Shown: positions 60,963 through 62,070 of the stretch, piece by piece
Position numbering within the stretch: position 1 is the first letter of the stretch
Layout: each line of letters begins with the position of its first letter
Assembly (NCBI GenBank): GCA_014584695.1
Contig: JACTMI010000045.1
Location: 1-62,070, forward strand
Origin: Acidobacteriota bacterium
GTDB lineage: Bacteria > Acidobacteriota > Thermoanaerobaculia > Multivoradales > JAGPDF01
Direction: 5' to 3'
DNA length: 62,070 nt
Made by a program: the position numbers and the translations under genes
Notes under the pieces: generated by a model
Seen by the model: the letters and a program-made list of their open reading frames with translations, nothing else
What the model was told of the DNA's origin: nothing
Database searches by the model: none

Positions 60963-61592
60963 TCAGCCACGCTTCGCGCGCTTGAGCGCCACGTAAGCGT
61001 TGCGGGCGCCGGGCACGGCGCCACGCAAGTAGATCAAGTTCTTCTCCTCGTCGACTTTGACGACCAGGAGGTTCTTCGCGGTGATGCGCGCACCACCCAT
61101 GCGTCCGCCCGCCCGCATGCCGGGGAAGACGCGGGAGGGATAGGACGAGCCGCCGATCGAGCCCGGCGCGCGGTGGAACATCGAGCCGTGAGAGGACCGG
61201 CCACCGGCGAAGCCATGACGCCGAACGACGCCCTGGTAGCCCTTGCCCTTGCTCACTCCCACCGCGTCGACCCACTCCTGCTCCTGGAAGATCGAGACTT
61301 TCACCTGGTCGCCGGGGCTCCAAGTCTCGCCGGGCTCGGTCGCGAACTCGGCGAGGCGCCGCATCGGGGTGACGTCCGCCTTCTTGAAGTGGCCCTGCTG
61401 CGGCTTGGTCACCTTCCGTGGCGGCTTCGCCTCGACCAAACCGACCTGGACGGCGTCGTAGCCGTCTTTCTCCATGGTCCGTCGGAGGATCACCACGCAG
61501 GGTCCGGCCTCGACGACCGTCACCGGGACCGTGGCGCCGTCCGCGGTGAAGATCTGGGTCATCCCCAGCTTTCTGCCCAGAATGCCTTCCAT
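60963..61592 (-). CDS. rplC: 50S ribosomal protein L3
   Basis: A 209-residue L3: MEGILGRKLGMTQIFTADGATVPVTVVEAGPC, HGFAGGRSSHGSMFHRAPGSIGGSSYPSRVFPGMRAGGRMG and ENLIYLRGAVPGARNAYVALKRA. An early 50S assembly protein. Confidence 0.97.
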   Translation of the reverse strand: MEGILGRKLGMTQIFTADGATVPVTVVEAGPCVVILRRTMEKDGYDAVQVGLVEAKPPRKVTKPQQGHFKKADVTPMRRLAEFATEPGETWSPGDQVKVSIFQEQEWVDAVGVSKGKGYQGVVRRHGFAGGRSSHGSMFHRAPGSIGGSSYPSRVFPGMRAGGRMGGARITAKNLLVVKVDEEKNLIYLRGAVPGARNAYVALKRAKRG

Positions 61593-61605
61593 CTCCCGCT
61601 CCTCG

Positions 61606-61923
61606 TTACTTCCCGAAGGCCTTGATCTCGACATCGACGCCCGCCGGCAGCTCCAGCTTCATCAGCGCGTCCACCGTATTGCTGGTGGGCTCGTAGATGT
61701 CGAGCAACCGCTTGTGCGTCCGGATCTCGAACTGCTCCCGAGACTTCTTGTCGACGTGGGGGGACCGGTTGACCGTGTATCGGGAAATCTGCGTCGGCAG
61801 CGGAATCGGTCCGACCACGCGAGCGCCCGTACGCCGGGCGGTGTCGACGATCTCGTGCGTAGAGGAGTCGAGAATGCGATAGTCGAACGCCCGAAGGCGA
61901 ATGCGGATCTTCTCGTTGAGCAT
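61606..61923 (-). CDS. rpsJ: 30S ribosomal protein S10
   Basis: A 105-residue S10: [72 protein letters not shown]. First gene of the S10 group; also the transcription antitermination partner of NusB. Confidence 0.98.
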   Translation of the reverse strand: MLNEKIRIRLRAFDYRILDSSTHEIVDTARRTGARVVGPIPLPTQISRYTVNRSPHVDKKSREQFEIRTHKRLLDIYEPTSNTVDALMKLELPAGVDVEIKAFGK

Positions 61924-61955
61924 GATCTTTCCCCCTGCCGACTACTGGTGCAACC

Positions 61956-62070
61956 TCACGCGATGACTTCGGTGACGGTACCGGCGCCGATGGTGCGGCC
62001 GCCCTCGCGGATCGCGAAGCGCACGCCCTTCTCCATCGCCACCGGCGCGATCAACACGATCTCCAGGCCC
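61956..62070 (-). CDS. tuf: Elongation factor Tu, C-terminal end (cut by window edge)
   Basis: The final 37 codons read [20 protein letters not shown] then [17 protein letters not shown] and stop, the last strands of EF-Tu domain 3. Its place just upstream of rpsJ on the minus strand is the usual str-S10 arrangement. The rest lies outside the window. Confidence 0.95.
   Translation of the reverse strand, partial: GLEIVLIAPVAMEKGVRFAIREGGRTIGAGTVTEVIA

Noticed and set aside
46502-62070. Unusual gene order in the ribosomal cluster
   Set aside because: The order tuf, S10, spc, alpha with adk, map, infA and rpmJ inserted after secY is the common bacterial arrangement; nothing is missing or out of place.

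Overview
This 62 kb window is one chromosomal stretch from a high-GC bacterium, read as a member of Acidobacteriota (possibly class Thermoanaerobaculia). That placement is an inference. It rests on the very high GC, a secreted VWFA-type protein of the kind abundant in acidobacteria, a large GreA-fusion protein, a lineage-style cluster of uncharacterised helical-repeat proteins, and an uninterrupted tuf-S10-spc-alpha ribosomal block. No 16S rRNA is present to settle it.

Left end (1-10005): a type I-G (formerly I-U) CRISPR-Cas locus, all on the minus strand. The order is cas3 (helicase first, HD last), csx17 (large subunit), csb1 (Cas7), csb2 (Cas5/Cas6-like), a 307-bp gap, a cas4-cas1 fusion and cas2. 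A leader of about 210 bp follows, and then the first CRISPR repeat, which lies on the window's left edge, so the array itself is outside the window. Genes within each block overlap by ATGA or similar junctions.

10-14.4 kb: a debris zone. It holds a VapC remnant, a WYL-domain regulator, an intact antitoxin/PIN-toxin pair with an operator-like repeat cluster, a GGDEF domain missing its N-terminal half, a PilZ protein and a nucleotidyltransferase-like gene with an apparent internal deletion.

14.5-18.3 kb: two peptide transporters (POT and OPT families) and tRNA-Pro(CGG), with a 30-bp imperfect inverted repeat between the tRNA and the OPT gene. 18.4-23.7 kb: fatty acid activation and beta-oxidation (acyl-CoA ligase, fused hydratase/dehydrogenase), then a VWFA-type secreted protein. 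23.7-27.9 kb: a five-gene minus-strand cluster (PP2C phosphatase, J-domain/TPR protein, helical-repeat protein, RodZ-like membrane HTH protein, a second helical-repeat protein that resembles the first). It is divergent from a GreA-fusion gene.

30-43.5 kb: ECF sigma and anti-sigma factors, a 210-bp MITE-like element with perfect 23-bp ends, a cell-wall amidase, gatC-gatA, a CCA-adding-enzyme family gene, a PilT-like ATPase with a coiled-coil tail, lexA, an active/inactive M16 protease pair and a membrane Ser/Thr kinase. 43.7-46.5 kb: an EF-G-like paralogue and EF-P, closed by a strong terminator hairpin.

46.5-62.07 kb: the ribosomal super-operon on the minus strand. It runs from the 3' end of tuf through rpsJ, rplC, rplD, rplW, rplB, rpsS, rplV, rpsC, rplP, rpmC, rpsQ, rplN, rplX, rplE, rpsN, rpsH, rplF, rplR, rpsE, rpmD, rplO, secY, adk, map, infA, rpmJ, rpsM, rpsK, rpsD and rpoA to rplQ.

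The main novelty candidates are the pair of related helical-repeat proteins around a RodZ-like protein, the MITE that supplies the amidase stop codon, the alternative-pairing inverted repeat by tRNA-Pro, the WYL regulator with tandem repeats beside the Cas locus, and the unusual EF-G-like/EF-P pair.
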